Shown one piece after another: positions 44,063 to 53,797 of a stretch of 64,000 nucleotides of DNA. Under the pieces are notes generated by a model. It did not search any database, had not been told where the DNA came from, and saw nothing but the letters and a program-made list of their open reading frames with translations. This stretch comes from Paludibacteraceae bacterium (GTDB taxonomy: Bacteria; Bacteroidota; Bacteroidia; Bacteroidales; Paludibacteraceae), in assembly GCA_017559505.1 (NCBI GenBank), contig JAFYSF010000070.1:1-64000 (forward strand), written 5' to 3'. The first letter of the stretch is position 1; every line of letters starts with the position of its first letter. The translations under genes and the position numbers were made by a program.

Positions 44063-47000
44063 TTAATATATTACGATACGTTCTGTTTTACGCATCCCAT
44101 CTTTAAACATAAATTCTACAATATAAATACCGCTTGATTCTACAATATTAAGCACATTATCCCCCTCACTCAAATAATATTCGCCTACTAAAACACCCAT
44201 CGACGACCAAACTCTCACTTGTGCCGATTCCGACGCTTTCACATTTACTTGCGATGAAGTATTTGCTCCAAACACAACAACTGTATTGCCACTTATATCT
44301 CCAAACTGAATTGGTCTAATAGCACAAACCATCTCTTGCACACCATCATCTCGTGTTAACAACACTGAATATTCTGCATTAAAATCCAATTCTTCGTATA
44401 ATATTGACGAAGTCGCGCCTTCAATAGGGGTATTATCTTTGTACCATTGATAAGCCACAAACTCATAGTTGCCATTATAGTCTGCATTTTTCACTGCCAA
44501 CACATCATTCCAACGTTGTGCAATGACGCTCTTTGGATAATACACATCTACCAACACATCAATATCTTCTCCTCCACAAGCCAATTCTCCAAACGACAAT
44601 GTTGCCCTATATCTATTTGGTTTTACGCCTTTCAACATTGGAACAACCATAGCTCCACTCTCTGGCTGCAACCCTTCTACCGAAGCCTCTGCCATCGCTG
44701 CGTCTTTAAACTTAACCGCAAATTCCAATAATTTGCCCGACTCTTCTACGTATGGTATTATAATGTTATCATCATCTGCACACACTGATATAACACTATC
44801 TATTCCGAGTACCAACGACTCATTTACAACCATATCCCATAGTATCGAGTCGCAACCCAAAGTGCTTTTCTCTGAATACACTCCTGTCTGCGTAACTCTA
44901 ACACCATCTATAATACGCACATCCGTACTACATATCGTATCATAAATCACAGTATCTTGCAACACGTTAAGATACAAAACCGTAATACTATCACATCCAT
45001 ATTGCGTTGGAACAGTATCTGCATATACACCAGTCTCAAAATAAGACTTTTCACCCAACGTATAACATACTCCTGGACACACAGTAGCATGTACCGTATC
45101 ACGCATATCCGTAACATTAGGCAATTCAAACTCAAAAGTCTTTATCTCTGCACATTTACCTCTAATCGAAGCACTAAGTACTGCCGTAAACTTACCTCCT
45201 GTGGCTGGATAAACATGTATAGGATTAGTATTCGAAGATGTCGATCCATCTCCAAAATCCCACACCACATCACAATCCTCATCTGATTTTACAATTTTAC
45301 CCATAGCATCTTTCTTCGAAATATAACTACCATTCGTAAATGCTACCTTATTCATACATTCTTCTACGTATGGACGACACGCCCCATCTGCCACTGGATA
45401 GCGTTGCATACCAGATGTTTCCAAGGTATAATAACAAGCCGTTTTTGTTGGCTGTATTACATCAAGACAATATGTTGCAGTATCCGATGTCGAAATTGCA
45501 TACATCTGTTCTTCCGACAAAGTTTTATTTGACTCTGTTTTTTTATACCAACGATATCTAAATCCCTCTGGAGCAACAAGCGTATCATATTCCACATTAG
45601 TTCCACAAGACGTACTTTGCAACTCTCCCGACGAACAATTAAGCGTAAAATATGCATAACCAAAGTGTCCTTTTTCTGCGCAGTCATACGTTGTAAGACG
45701 TACTGTAACCTCTTTTCCATGATGTTCTCGCAAATTGATTGAAATTGTAGTCCAATCTTTCCACCATCCATCACCAGTTTTATGCCACCCATCAATACCA
45801 TCTTTCATATTATGACCTGCCGCAAATTTAGCCTCTCCACATCCTTTGTCACTAATTGGTTTTGTATTACTACCTGTACCTGTCAAAACTTCCAATTCAA
45901 ATTTAGGCTGCCATATCTCTTTATGTTCTGGGTCTTGCAACACAACTGCATATTTCAAAATCAAAATAGCTGAAGTTGAAGCATCTACTGTATATTTATA
46001 CTCAATACGTTCAGCTTCTCCCCCTGTATTCCAGTTACCAAGACGTACCGACGCAATCTCTCCATCAGGCACAGTTCGCAACCCACTTGTTCGTGGGTCT
46101 TTCTCACTCAAATCATAATGCACCGTATGTCGACTCTCTACGCTTGAATATCCATGGTCAACCAAACTTGGTGTGAAACCAAGACCAACACCACTACCAT
46201 CAGAATTATCCGGATTCAATCCGACTGAACAATTCTCAAGACTAAGACTCAAAAAATCTATGCATCGTGCACCTGGATAATAAATAAATTCTGAAAGAGA
46301 CACCCATGTACCACTAATACCCTCACAACGCGCGCGTACATAATATGTACACATACCCTCTTCCACTCCTTCTACAACAACAAATGTATCTCTCACATTC
46401 TGATACTCCTTCCATCTGCCTGTGCGCGTATTATAACAGCGAACATCATAAGCCTCATTCTCGCCACTCCACGAGAATGTTGCATCCAAATCATTCACTT
46501 GCAATGCCAAATTGTATGGTTTTGAACAATACCCTTCTGGCATAATCAAAATATTATCTACACAGGCAGCAGGTGGATATGCTCCATTCATACCATTACG
46601 CCAAACAAACACCAACTTATGCGGTGTTCCATCTGTTTCAAGCGTACCTACAATAGTATTCCAATCCGAATGCGACAATCTTGACGAACTACGACCAAAC
46701 GACAACGCATATTGGGTTATATAGTCTGGCAATTTATTTTGCTTACCTATAACAGAATTGGTTTTTACACTTGTAGGAACCCAACAGACATACAATCCAT
46801 CAATATCACTAATACTATCTTGCCACCCTGCAGCACGCCAGTCAAAAGAGAATTCATATTTACCTGCCTTAAAATTAGGCAACTCACGATATGACGTAAC
46901 AATTACTTCACTCGCAACATACTCATTAGAAATCCCATCTTTTGACACGAAAAGGCCATAGTCGCCTCCATTCGACCCTGGTCTACCAATATACCATTTA

Positions 47001-47158
47001 TTTATACTCTGTCCCCCTTGATTACCCGCATTCAAAACCCACTTTTCACGTTCAACAGGGTCCTCAAATTCACACTGATAAGTAAAAATACTATCTTGGC
47101 AATACGCAAAACCCAATGCACATTGCACCATCAATAATAAGATGAATCTTCTCAACAT
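44063..47158 (-). CDS. Secreted GCDS-repeat and PKD protein, 1031 residues
   Basis: An exported protein with a signal peptide (residues 1-20). The same order of parts as its downstream neighbour is visible: jelly-roll (CEFEDPVEREKWVLNAG), FN3-like, second jelly-roll with FGYAYFTLNC, a clear PKD domain near residues 620-680 (VVWDFGDGSTSS), and two GCDS repeats near 685-780. The tail (ending RKTERIVIY) resembles a T9SS sorting domain without the usual YPNP opening. Many Cys residues recur at matching places in both proteins, suggesting conserved disulphides. It is the second gene of the operon, 157 bp after the barrel gene. Confidence 0.85.
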   Translation of the reverse strand: MLRRFILLLMVQCALGFAYCQDSIFTYQCEFEDPVEREKWVLNAGNQGGQSINKWYIGRPGSNGGDYGLFVSKDGISNEYVASEVIVTSYRELPNFKAGKYEFSFDWRAAGWQDSISDIDGLYVCWVPTSVKTNSVIGKQNKLPDYITQYALSFGRSSSRLSHSDWNTIVGTLETDGTPHKLVFVWRNGMNGAYPPAACVDNILIMPEGYCSKPYNLALQVNDLDATFSWSGENEAYDVRCYNTRTGRWKEYQNVRDTFVVVEGVEEGMCTYYVRARCEGISGTWVSLSEFIYYPGARCIDFLSLSLENCSVGLNPDNSDGSGVGLGFTPSLVDHGYSSVESRHTVHYDLSEKDPRTSGLRTVPDGEIASVRLGNWNTGGEAERIEYKYTVDASTSAILILKYAVVLQDPEHKEIWQPKFELEVLTGTGSNTKPISDKGCGEAKFAAGHNMKDGIDGWHKTGDGWWKDWTTISINLREHHGKEVTVRLTTYDCAEKGHFGYAYFTLNCSSGELQSTSCGTNVEYDTLVAPEGFRYRWYKKTESNKTLSEEQMYAISTSDTATYCLDVIQPTKTACYYTLETSGMQRYPVADGACRPYVEECMNKVAFTNGSYISKKDAMGKIVKSDEDCDVVWDFGDGSTSSNTNPIHVYPATGGKFTAVLSASIRGKCAEIKTFEFELPNVTDMRDTVHATVCPGVCYTLGEKSYFETGVYADTVPTQYGCDSITVLYLNVLQDTVIYDTICSTDVRIIDGVRVTQTGVYSEKSTLGCDSILWDMVVNESLVLGIDSVISVCADDDNIIIPYVEESGKLLEFAVKFKDAAMAEASVEGLQPESGAMVVPMLKGVKPNRYRATLSFGELACGGEDIDVLVDVYYPKSVIAQRWNDVLAVKNADYNGNYEFVAYQWYKDNTPIEGATSSILYEELDFNAEYSVLLTRDDGVQEMVCAIRPIQFGDISGNTVVVFGANTSSQVNVKASESAQVRVWSSMGVLVGEYYLSEGDNVLNIVESSGIYIVEFMFKDGMRKTERIVIY

Positions 47159-47232
47159 ATATAAATTATAAATTAATAAATTAACATCTGTTCAATATAA
47201 AACTCCGGAGGCAATCTACGCAATCCAAGCAG

Positions 47233-47257
47233 TAGGGACGCACGGTTCGTGCGTCCG
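47233..47257. repeat. Dispersed palindrome, type 1, copy 3 (inverted)
   Basis: Stem GGACGCACG (47236-47244), loop GTT, stem CGTGCGTCC (47248-47256), preceded by TAG and followed by G: the reverse complement of the blocks at 6294 and 25335. It lies between the barrel gene and the first giant gene. Confidence 0.85.
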
Positions 47258-47315
47258 CTCGATCGCAAGACCAAAAAAATCAACAACGCAGTTGTTAACT
47301 CCCAACTCTCAACTC

Positions 47316-48443
47316 CTATTCCACTCCCTTCTTCACACGTGTTTTCTTCCAAGGAATTGTAACATCATTTTTCAAACAATTACACTCCTTCACCTTTGGC
47401 ATTTCAAACATAATACCTACCTTAAAACCTACCATCCATGAGCTAAGAATTGTAGGTTTATCAAAATTAACAAAATGTTCTTCACCTTTCATTCTATCCA
47501 ATGTCCCTTTTGACATACCAATAGGTATAGTCGAATAGAATGATCTAACACTTCTAAAAAAGTCCTCCAAATCTTCTGGAGTAAAACCATCTAACGATGC
47601 ATAATCAAACAATTGTTCCGCCGTATTTTTATTACTATAAGTAGACAACATGCCAACTTCACCAACCAAAGCAAACTTAAATCTCATACGGCTTTTTCCA
47701 CTTATCTCCATGTCAAGCCCTTGCCACCCAATCTCTACCATGGGATTCACTTGAAGTTGATGAAGAAAATTCTTATCATGCGATTGAACATCTGTCAAAG
47801 ACAAATTTTCCTTGATACCCATAATATCTTCATATCTATCATAATACAAGTTACAATCCGCATAACCAAAGTCACCATCAATCTTATTATACAAACTATA
47901 TCCAACTCTAGCCCCTACACCAAAATACATCCCCATCTCTGATTTATATCCAAGCATAAAAGGAAGCGTTGCATAAACTGTTGTCTGTTTCTCATTCCAA
48001 TTGATAACAGTGTATTCCACACTCGCTTTTTCTTGCAAATTGACATCACCATCCATCACATCCTCAATACGATGAATACTATCCGTATGATGCAATCTAC
48101 CCGAAATTATTTGTCCTTCAAGACCAATACTCATCCAAAAACCACGAGCCGCATGATATTCATATCCAAATCCAAAAGTTCCCCCTAACAACGGACTTAT
48201 ATTCAACTCCTTCGGATCCAACACAACTGCACGCGAATCATCGTCAAAGTTAGCATCAGGCGACAATATCGAACCATAACCTGGCATCATAGCGAAACCT
48301 GATGCCCCCCCAGCCAACGAAATTGTAATGTAATGTGAATTACGAGTACCTAAATTAGGATCACCTTTTTGTGCTGAAACACAGAAACTTAAAAACAGAA
48401 AAGACACAACAAGTAAATACTTGCTCAAAGAGAGAACTTTCAT
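47316..48443 (-). CDS. Outer-membrane beta-barrel protein heading the surface operon
   Basis: A 375-residue exported protein with a signal peptide (about residues 1-24, ending VSAQ). The body has regular beta-strand pairs with Gly and aromatic residues (GTFGFGYEYHAARGFWMSIGLEG-like strands, cut here at 20 residues in each reading), consistent with an 8- to 14-strand barrel. A short cysteine-containing end (KECNCLKN) and a basic tail follow, so it does not end in the classical terminal Phe. It does not show the opening motifs of PorP/SprF. Its position ahead of three secreted proteins suggests a role in anchoring or exporting them. Promoter at 48535-48543. Confidence 0.7.
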   Translation of the reverse strand: MKVLSLSKYLLVVSFLFLSFCVSAQKGDPNLGTRNSHYITISLAGGASGFAMMPGYGSILSPDANFDDDSRAVVLDPKELNISPLLGGTFGFGYEYHAARGFWMSIGLEGQIISGRLHHTDSIHRIEDVMDGDVNLQEKASVEYTVINWNEKQTTVYATLPFMLGYKSEMGMYFGVGARVGYSLYNKIDGDFGYADCNLYYDRYEDIMGIKENLSLTDVQSHDKNFLHQLQVNPMVEIGWQGLDMEISGKSRMRFKFALVGEVGMLSTYSNKNTAEQLFDYASLDGFTPEDLEDFFRSVRSFYSTIPIGMSKGTLDRMKGEEHFVNFDKPTILSSWMVGFKVGIMFEMPKVKECNCLKNDVTIPWKKTRVKKGVE

Positions 48444-48534
48444 AGTGTATTAAATTTATTTTATTTTTATATTATTTTTCACAATTATTAACATGATAGC
48501 ACTAGATACAATCACGCACTATACACAATAGCAC

Positions 48535-48543
48535 GCAAAATTA
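48535..48543 (-). promoter_or_regulatory. -7 box of the surface operon
   Basis: On the minus strand TAATTTTGC, a match to TAnnTTTG, 92 bases upstream of the ATG at 48443. Confidence 0.5.
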
Positions 48544-48823
48544 CTAAAAAAAATCCAAATAACAAACACTTTAGATAAAAAAAATCAAAAATCAAAAACC
48601 ACATATCAAAAAGCAACAAAATACCCCCAAAAACCACACTACCACCACACCACAATTCATTCTTTACTTCTCCTTATCTACAAAATACTATAAATATACT
48701 ATAAATATATGATAAATATACTATAAACATACTATAAATATATGATAAATATACCATAAAGCAACCTTCACAGGCACTTTACATAAAATTTACCTATGTA
48801 TTGCACAATCAAAAAAAAATATG
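48544..48823. other. AT-rich intergenic region between divergent surface genes
   Basis: No gene. It contains the repeated ACTATAAATATA units (about 48686-48763) and AT-rich filler. Confidence 0.7.
48686..48763. repeat. AT-rich short tandem repeat, inverted copy
   Basis: About six units of ACTATAAATAT or ATGATAAATAT, the reverse complement of the array at 9891-9955. Confidence 0.8.
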
Positions 48824-48832
48824 TACCTTTGC
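48801..48832 (+). promoter_or_regulatory. Promoter of the 1358-residue surface protein
   Basis: TTG at 48801-48803, a 20-base spacer, and the -7 box TACCTTTGC at 48824-48832, the standard Bacteroidetes spacing. The leader to the ATG is about 90 bases. Confidence 0.75.
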
Positions 48833-48928
48833 AAAAATATTTTTAACATTTTTTAAAGTAACCGCAAAAATACGTTTTTACACATTAAAAAAACACTTTT
48901 TATATTAATTTTCTAAAACTTTTCAGTC

Positions 48929-51900
48929 ATGAAAAAACTTACATTTATTCTCGCAGCGTTATTCTTCGCAGTAACTGCTGTGTTCGCACAGGATGAAGTG
49001 CAAGTAAGCACTAATACTGTCGAGATTGATTTGGCTGCTGGTACAGTAAAAAGCGGTCTTTCAAAGTCAATCGTTTGGGATCAAGACTCTATCAAAATCA
49101 CACAAGAGTCTCGTAGCTTAAATGGTACTACTGGTGCCGCTGGCGCAGTAGACGTAACAGATGTTAGCAAACCTCAACTTACTGATGGTCAAAACTTCAT
49201 CTTTGCAAACTCATCAAAAACATTCCCTCAAATCACTAAAATTGAAATCTCTTACGAAGGTCTCAACTATGGTGGTTTAGTTGTAGGTACTACTCGTACT
49301 GGTGGTAAAACAGTAGCAAGTGCTTCTTGTGTTACAAACCTATCTACTGCTGAAAATGGCACACACAGCGTTCAAATCATTGGTGGTGCTTCTACTCTCT
49401 ATGTTCAAAACTACAACCCAACTCCTTTGCATGTAACAAAAATCGTAGTTACACGCGCTATTGCTGGCTATGTTGAAGAAGAAGAAGCTCAAACTGACAC
49501 TGCCACTGTAAAAACAATGGAAGAAGCTGTAGCTGCTTTGGGCACAAGAACAAAAGTTGTTGTTTTATACGAAAACCTCCAACCTGTAACTAAAGTTTCA
49601 AGCTCATCTTACACAGACTACATGCCTGATGGCACAACAAAACTAAGCTGTAAATTCGTTCTTCCTGCTGATTTCGATTGCTATGGTACATGTGCACGCG
49701 GCGAAAGTGGTTTCACATTCACTGTCGACTCTATCACTAACTTGTATGCTTTCAACAATCTCTATCTTGTAAAAAGCTACCAAGATCAAAACAGCAACGA
49801 CCCTAACATCCAAAAAGAGCTCAACATCCTTGACCCTGTTACTGTAACAGCTGTTGAAGGCGAAAACGTATTCATCCAATACAACTATGCTCGTAACGAT
49901 GCTATGTATAGCCACCAATTGGTTATCAACGGTGAACACTCTTTGAAAGCTGGCGACCAAATCGCTAACTTCGCCGCTAAATTTGTTGCTGCTACTAAAT
50001 TGACTATCGACGACGAAACAACTCAACTCGCTCGTAGCGAATATTTCGCTGTTCCAAGTTCTTCTTTTGGCAACATCACTGCTGACAACACTATCAAATA
50101 CAGCAACCTCTCTAACATCACAAACCTCGAAAGCAAAGCTGCAACTGCTGTTCAACTTCCTAAAGGTGGCGTTATCGCTAAAGTTAAAGACACTTACTAC
50201 TTTGTTTTAGGTAACGACTCTGTTGTTGTTCGTCCTGCTGCCGATCTTAATATCGACGCTTTCGTTGACAAAGTTGCTGACCTTGCTATCAAAGGTGTTA
50301 TCGACTATTGCAACACTGCTACTGGCTCAAAAGCTATCATCATCACACACATCAAAGAAGTTAACACTAACTACCAAACTATCGCTGAATGGTTGCAAGC
50401 TGCATTCGAAGGCGAAGGCGAAGGTTCTCTCGCAAACCCTGTTATCGTAACTTATAGCATCTACAAAAACAACAAACAATACATCTTTATTGGCGACGAA
50501 ACTGGAGGTCTCTGCCTCACAAGTGGTGCTCAAATCGACACTATCAGAACTGGCGACGTCCTCACAGGCGTAAGAGGTACTCTCAATTTCTCTGACACAA
50601 AAGTTGCTCCTCAATTGTCTATCCCAAACACAGTTCAAGTTATTGACTCTTTCCAAACTCTCGAACCTGCTGTTGTTACAATCGAAGAACTTTTGGCTGA
50701 AGAAAACAATGCTTTAAACAACAACATCCCTGCTATCAAGTATGCTAACCGTCTTGTGAAAATCAACAAAACAAAAAGAAGTGCATCATTCGTAAATGGT
50801 AACCCAAGAGTATATGGCTTAGTTCAAGGCGACTACACTCTCCCTTATTCAACTAACACTTTGAATGCATATCACTCTAAATTCGCTACAACTACTCCTA
50901 TGAGTGTTACTTGTATCATTGACTTCAGATTGATTAACACAACTAACTTGTATTCATTCCTTCCACGTTCTGAAGAAGATATTCAAGACGACTTCGATCA
51001 ACCTGTTATCTCTCCAGCTCCTGGCACATACTACACTAACGATGTTACTGTTACAATCACTTGTACAGACGAACTCAAAACTAACATCTACTACACATTC
51101 GACCCTGAAATCGACCCTACTCTCGACGAATGCGAAACTTACGAAGGTCCTATCAAAATCACTCAAGACACTACTATCTATTACGCAGTTAAATATGGTG
51201 AATTATATAGCAAAGTTTACGTTGCAACTTATAAATTCGGTGCTACTGTAACTACAATGGAAGAACTCAAAGCCCACGAAGGCGAACGCGTTCTTTACAA
51301 AGGACTCGAACCTAATGCAGTTACTATCGGCGAAGGTTGGATGTCTTACACTGAATATTTCATGCCTGACGGCGAAACTGCAATGACTTGCGACCTTTAC
51401 CCAATCCCTGCTAAAATGGACGTTTATGGTACATTGACAGAAGAAGGTTTCGCTATTGATGAAGTTGCTACAATCTACTCTTTCTTCACAATGAACGACC
51501 TTATGATGTTCATGGAAGGTGCTACTGACGAACAAAAAATGGCTTCTTACGAAATCAAAGAATCTGTTCTTGTTACATTAGCTGGCCCTATGAACTTCTA
51601 TGTTCAATATGAAGAACAAGGCTTCTACGGTGGTTCTACTTGGAAAGGTCTTGCAGCTCAAACTGGTCGCATGACTATGTTGTCATTCCAACCAAAAGCT
51701 GGCGACGAAATCACTCTCAAAGGTGTATACAACGCTGCTATGTATGATGAAGAAACTGGCAATATGATTCAACCTGCATTCTTCACAGTTGAAACTGCTA
51801 ACCTCGTTTCTGAAAACAACAAATTGAACTACACTTCAGTTGAGCTTGCTTCTGGTTTAGAGTATATCTCTGACTACTATGCTTCTCTCTGTCGTTTGTC

Positions 51901-53005
51901 TAAAGGTGGCAAAATCGTTCTTGACAACGATGGCAACTTCTGCTACGAATTTGACTTCGAAACATGGGTACTAACAGAAGATGGTTACGAACAACTTATA
52001 GGTAAAGATTCTCTCGTATTGATGGCTGCTGGTCCTATCTATCTTGATGAATATCTCAACATCGACCTCGATAAACTTATTGTTGGTATTATTGATTTCG
52101 ATACTTACACTCAAGCTCCTATCTTCTACGTTACTGAACTTCAAGATTCTAAACTCTACTACAACACTATCGCTGAATTGATCGCTGCTGGCGCACAATC
52201 AGAATACACATTGACAAGCGCATTGCGTAACCCTGTATTGTTGACATACATCAGCTACAATCAATGGGCTGGCTACACAATCTTCGTACAAGATGAAACT
52301 GGTGCTATCGCAGTTAAAGGTTTAGGTGTACTTGACGAAAACGATGAATACACATTCCCTTACGAAGTTGCTGTTGGTGACTCTATCGTAGGTATTGAAG
52401 GTTTCACTGCTCTCGAAGCTTCTGCATACATGTGGTCTGGTAACGACTACAACGTAGAACTCAACTTAACTAAAGTAGCTGACGGCGAAATTACTCCAAT
52501 CGACATCACATTGGCTGACTTCAACGCAGACGCAGCAAATGTTATGGAAGCAATCAACAATGGCGAATTCTTCTTGTCAGAATATGCAAATAAAGTAGTT
52601 CGCGTACAAGAACTTTCACGCGTTGACGATCCAGACGACGAAAAATGGCCATGGTTAGTTCAAGGTGAAGACTCAATCAAAGTTTCTACTTACTATTGGG
52701 GCGACATCGCAGTAGCTGACTCTATCGTATCTCTTACTGGTATCGCTGACTACACAATCATCAACGGTCAAACAGCTTCTATCCAACCATTGAATCCAGA
52801 ATCTGTTGTAGTTCCTACTATCGACAATGTAGAATATGCTACTATCACAGACCTTTATGTTGAAAACGGCATGATCGTCCTTGAAGGTGAATTCCAAATC
52901 TTCACTATCACAGGTCAAAACGTTACAAATATGAATGGTCGCCTTGCAAATGGCATCTATGTAGTTCGCACTGCAAATGCTGTTGCTAAAGTAGTTATCA
53001 AATAA
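48929..53005 (+). CDS. Large secreted protein, highly biased codon use
   Basis: A 1358-residue exported protein, signal peptide 1-20 (ending AVFAQ). The middle carries a chitobiase-C-terminal-like beta domain (VISPAPGTYYTNDVTVTITC, then IYYTFD) near residues 690-770. A domain of about 160 residues occurs twice, beginning TMEEAVAALGTRTKVV near 190 and TMEELKAHEGERVLYK near 775, each with a YMPDG or FMPDG strand. The last 55 residues (GEFQIFTITGQNV to VVIK) form a T9SS-like sorting tail. Codons are dominated by GCT, ACT, AAC, ATC and GAC, unlike the neighbouring surface genes, which suggests high expression. Ligand or structural role unknown. Confidence 0.85.
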   Translation: MKKLTFILAALFFAVTAVFAQDEVQVSTNTVEIDLAAGTVKSGLSKSIVWDQDSIKITQESRSLNGTTGAAGAVDVTDVSKPQLTDGQNFIFANSSKTFPQITKIEISYEGLNYGGLVVGTTRTGGKTVASASCVTNLSTAENGTHSVQIIGGASTLYVQNYNPTPLHVTKIVVTRAIAGYVEEEEAQTDTATVKTMEEAVAALGTRTKVVVLYENLQPVTKVSSSSYTDYMPDGTTKLSCKFVLPADFDCYGTCARGESGFTFTVDSITNLYAFNNLYLVKSYQDQNSNDPNIQKELNILDPVTVTAVEGENVFIQYNYARNDAMYSHQLVINGEHSLKAGDQIANFAAKFVAATKLTIDDETTQLARSEYFAVPSSSFGNITADNTIKYSNLSNITNLESKAATAVQLPKGGVIAKVKDTYYFVLGNDSVVVRPAADLNIDAFVDKVADLAIKGVIDYCNTATGSKAIIITHIKEVNTNYQTIAEWLQAAFEGEGEGSLANPVIVTYSIYKNNKQYIFIGDETGGLCLTSGAQIDTIRTGDVLTGVRGTLNFSDTKVAPQLSIPNTVQVIDSFQTLEPAVVTIEELLAEENNALNNNIPAIKYANRLVKINKTKRSASFVNGNPRVYGLVQGDYTLPYSTNTLNAYHSKFATTTPMSVTCIIDFRLINTTNLYSFLPRSEEDIQDDFDQPVISPAPGTYYTNDVTVTITCTDELKTNIYYTFDPEIDPTLDECETYEGPIKITQDTTIYYAVKYGELYSKVYVATYKFGATVTTMEELKAHEGERVLYKGLEPNAVTIGEGWMSYTEYFMPDGETAMTCDLYPIPAKMDVYGTLTEEGFAIDEVATIYSFFTMNDLMMFMEGATDEQKMASYEIKESVLVTLAGPMNFYVQYEEQGFYGGSTWKGLAAQTGRMTMLSFQPKAGDEITLKGVYNAAMYDEETGNMIQPAFFTVETANLVSENNKLNYTSVELASGLEYISDYYASLCRLSKGGKIVLDNDGNFCYEFDFETWVLTEDGYEQLIGKDSLVLMAAGPIYLDEYLNIDLDKLIVGIIDFDTYTQAPIFYVTELQDSKLYYNTIAELIAAGAQSEYTLTSALRNPVLLTYISYNQWAGYTIFVQDETGAIAVKGLGVLDENDEYTFPYEVAVGDSIVGIEGFTALEASAYMWSGNDYNVELNLTKVADGEITPIDITLADFNADAANVMEAINNGEFFLSEYANKVVRVQELSRVDDPDDEKWPWLVQGEDSIKVSTYYWGDIAVADSIVSLTGIADYTIINGQTASIQPLNPESVVVPTIDNVEYATITDLYVENGMIVLEGEFQIFTITGQNVTNMNGRLANGIYVVRTANAVAKVVIK

Positions 53006-53036
53006 TTGATTATTCACAAATAATCATATCATAAAG

Positions 53037-53070
53037 AAAGAGGGTATGTCAAAACATACCCTCTTTTTTT
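53037..53070. terminator. Terminator after the 1358-residue gene
   Basis: AAAGAGGGTATGT (53037-53049), loop CAAA, ACATACCCTCTTT (53054-53066), then T residues. Strong, and shared with the convergent gene at 53081. Confidence 0.93.
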
Positions 53071-53080
53071 ATATATAGTA

Positions 53081-53758
53081 TTATAAATTTTCTGTCAATG
53101 CATTCCAAAGATTATCTTTTGGTACTGGTGCTGAAATGTTTATTGGCTCTTTGCTCACAGGGTGGATAAATTCAATACTTCTAGCATGTAACGAAATTCC
53201 TCCATCCGGGTTTGATCTTGGGGCACCATATTTTAAATCACCTTTAATCGGGCATCCCATTGTCGCCAATTGGCAGCGTATCTGATGGTGGCGGCCGGTG
53301 TGAAGATCCACTTCTACAAGTGAATATCTATCTCCACGAGCAATTAATCTATAGCTCAACGATGCCAATTTAGAATTAGGCTTCTCCTTGTCGTAGGCGT
53401 ATGATTTATTTTGTTTCTCAACTCTCACTAAATAGTGTTTCAACGTACCTTCAATATCCTTTGGTGTGCCACAAACAATAGCCCAATAACGCTTTTTAAT
53501 ATCCTTATGCTCGGCAAACAACTTGTTCATGCGCTCTAAAGCCTTGCTTGTCTTAGCAAACACTACAACGCCGCTTACAGGTCGGTCCAATCTGTGCGTA
53601 ACTCCACAAAAAACATTCCCAGGCTTATTGTACTTTTCTTTCAAATAGCGTTTGATAGTTTCAGGTAGTGGCTCATCACCAGTCTTATCGCCCTGCACAA
53701 TCTCTCCTACAGCCTTGTTTACTATGATAAGGTGATTATCTTCGTATAGTACTTCCAT
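53081..53758 (-). CDS. RluA-family RNA pseudouridine synthase
   Basis: A 225-residue pseudouridine synthase without an N-terminal S4 domain. The catalytic Asp59 lies in the motif HRLDRPVSG, followed by VVVFAKTSKAL; the later HTGRHHQIRCQLA block and the GDLKYG block are normal for RluA-type enzymes. It isomerises a uridine in rRNA or tRNA, but which one cannot be decided from sequence. It starts 39 bp after the stop of the methyltransferase gene upstream, so the two may be co-transcribed. Confidence 0.93.
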   Translation of the reverse strand: MEVLYEDNHLIIVNKAVGEIVQGDKTGDEPLPETIKRYLKEKYNKPGNVFCGVTHRLDRPVSGVVVFAKTSKALERMNKLFAEHKDIKKRYWAIVCGTPKDIEGTLKHYLVRVEKQNKSYAYDKEKPNSKLASLSYRLIARGDRYSLVEVDLHTGRHHQIRCQLATMGCPIKGDLKYGAPRSNPDGGISLHARSIEFIHPVSKEPINISAPVPKDNLWNALTENL

Positions 53759-53797
53759 TATATTTATTTTGATAAATATATTTTCTGCTATTTACTC

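Noticed and set aside
32142..48443. A SusC/SusD-type glycan-utilisation locus
   Set aside because: No TonB-dependent receptor or SusD-like lipoprotein is present; the large genes are jelly-roll, FN3 and GCDS adhesins.
47316..48443. Assignment of the operon barrel to the PorP/SprF family
   Set aside because: It lacks the usual PorP/SprF opening and length pattern; only a generic barrel can be supported.
49643..50155. A 170-codon open frame on the minus strand inside the 1358-residue gene
   Set aside because: It is antisense to a gene with strong codon bias, which creates long open frames on the other strand. No signal or domain is visible, and the plus-strand gene has a promoter and terminator.
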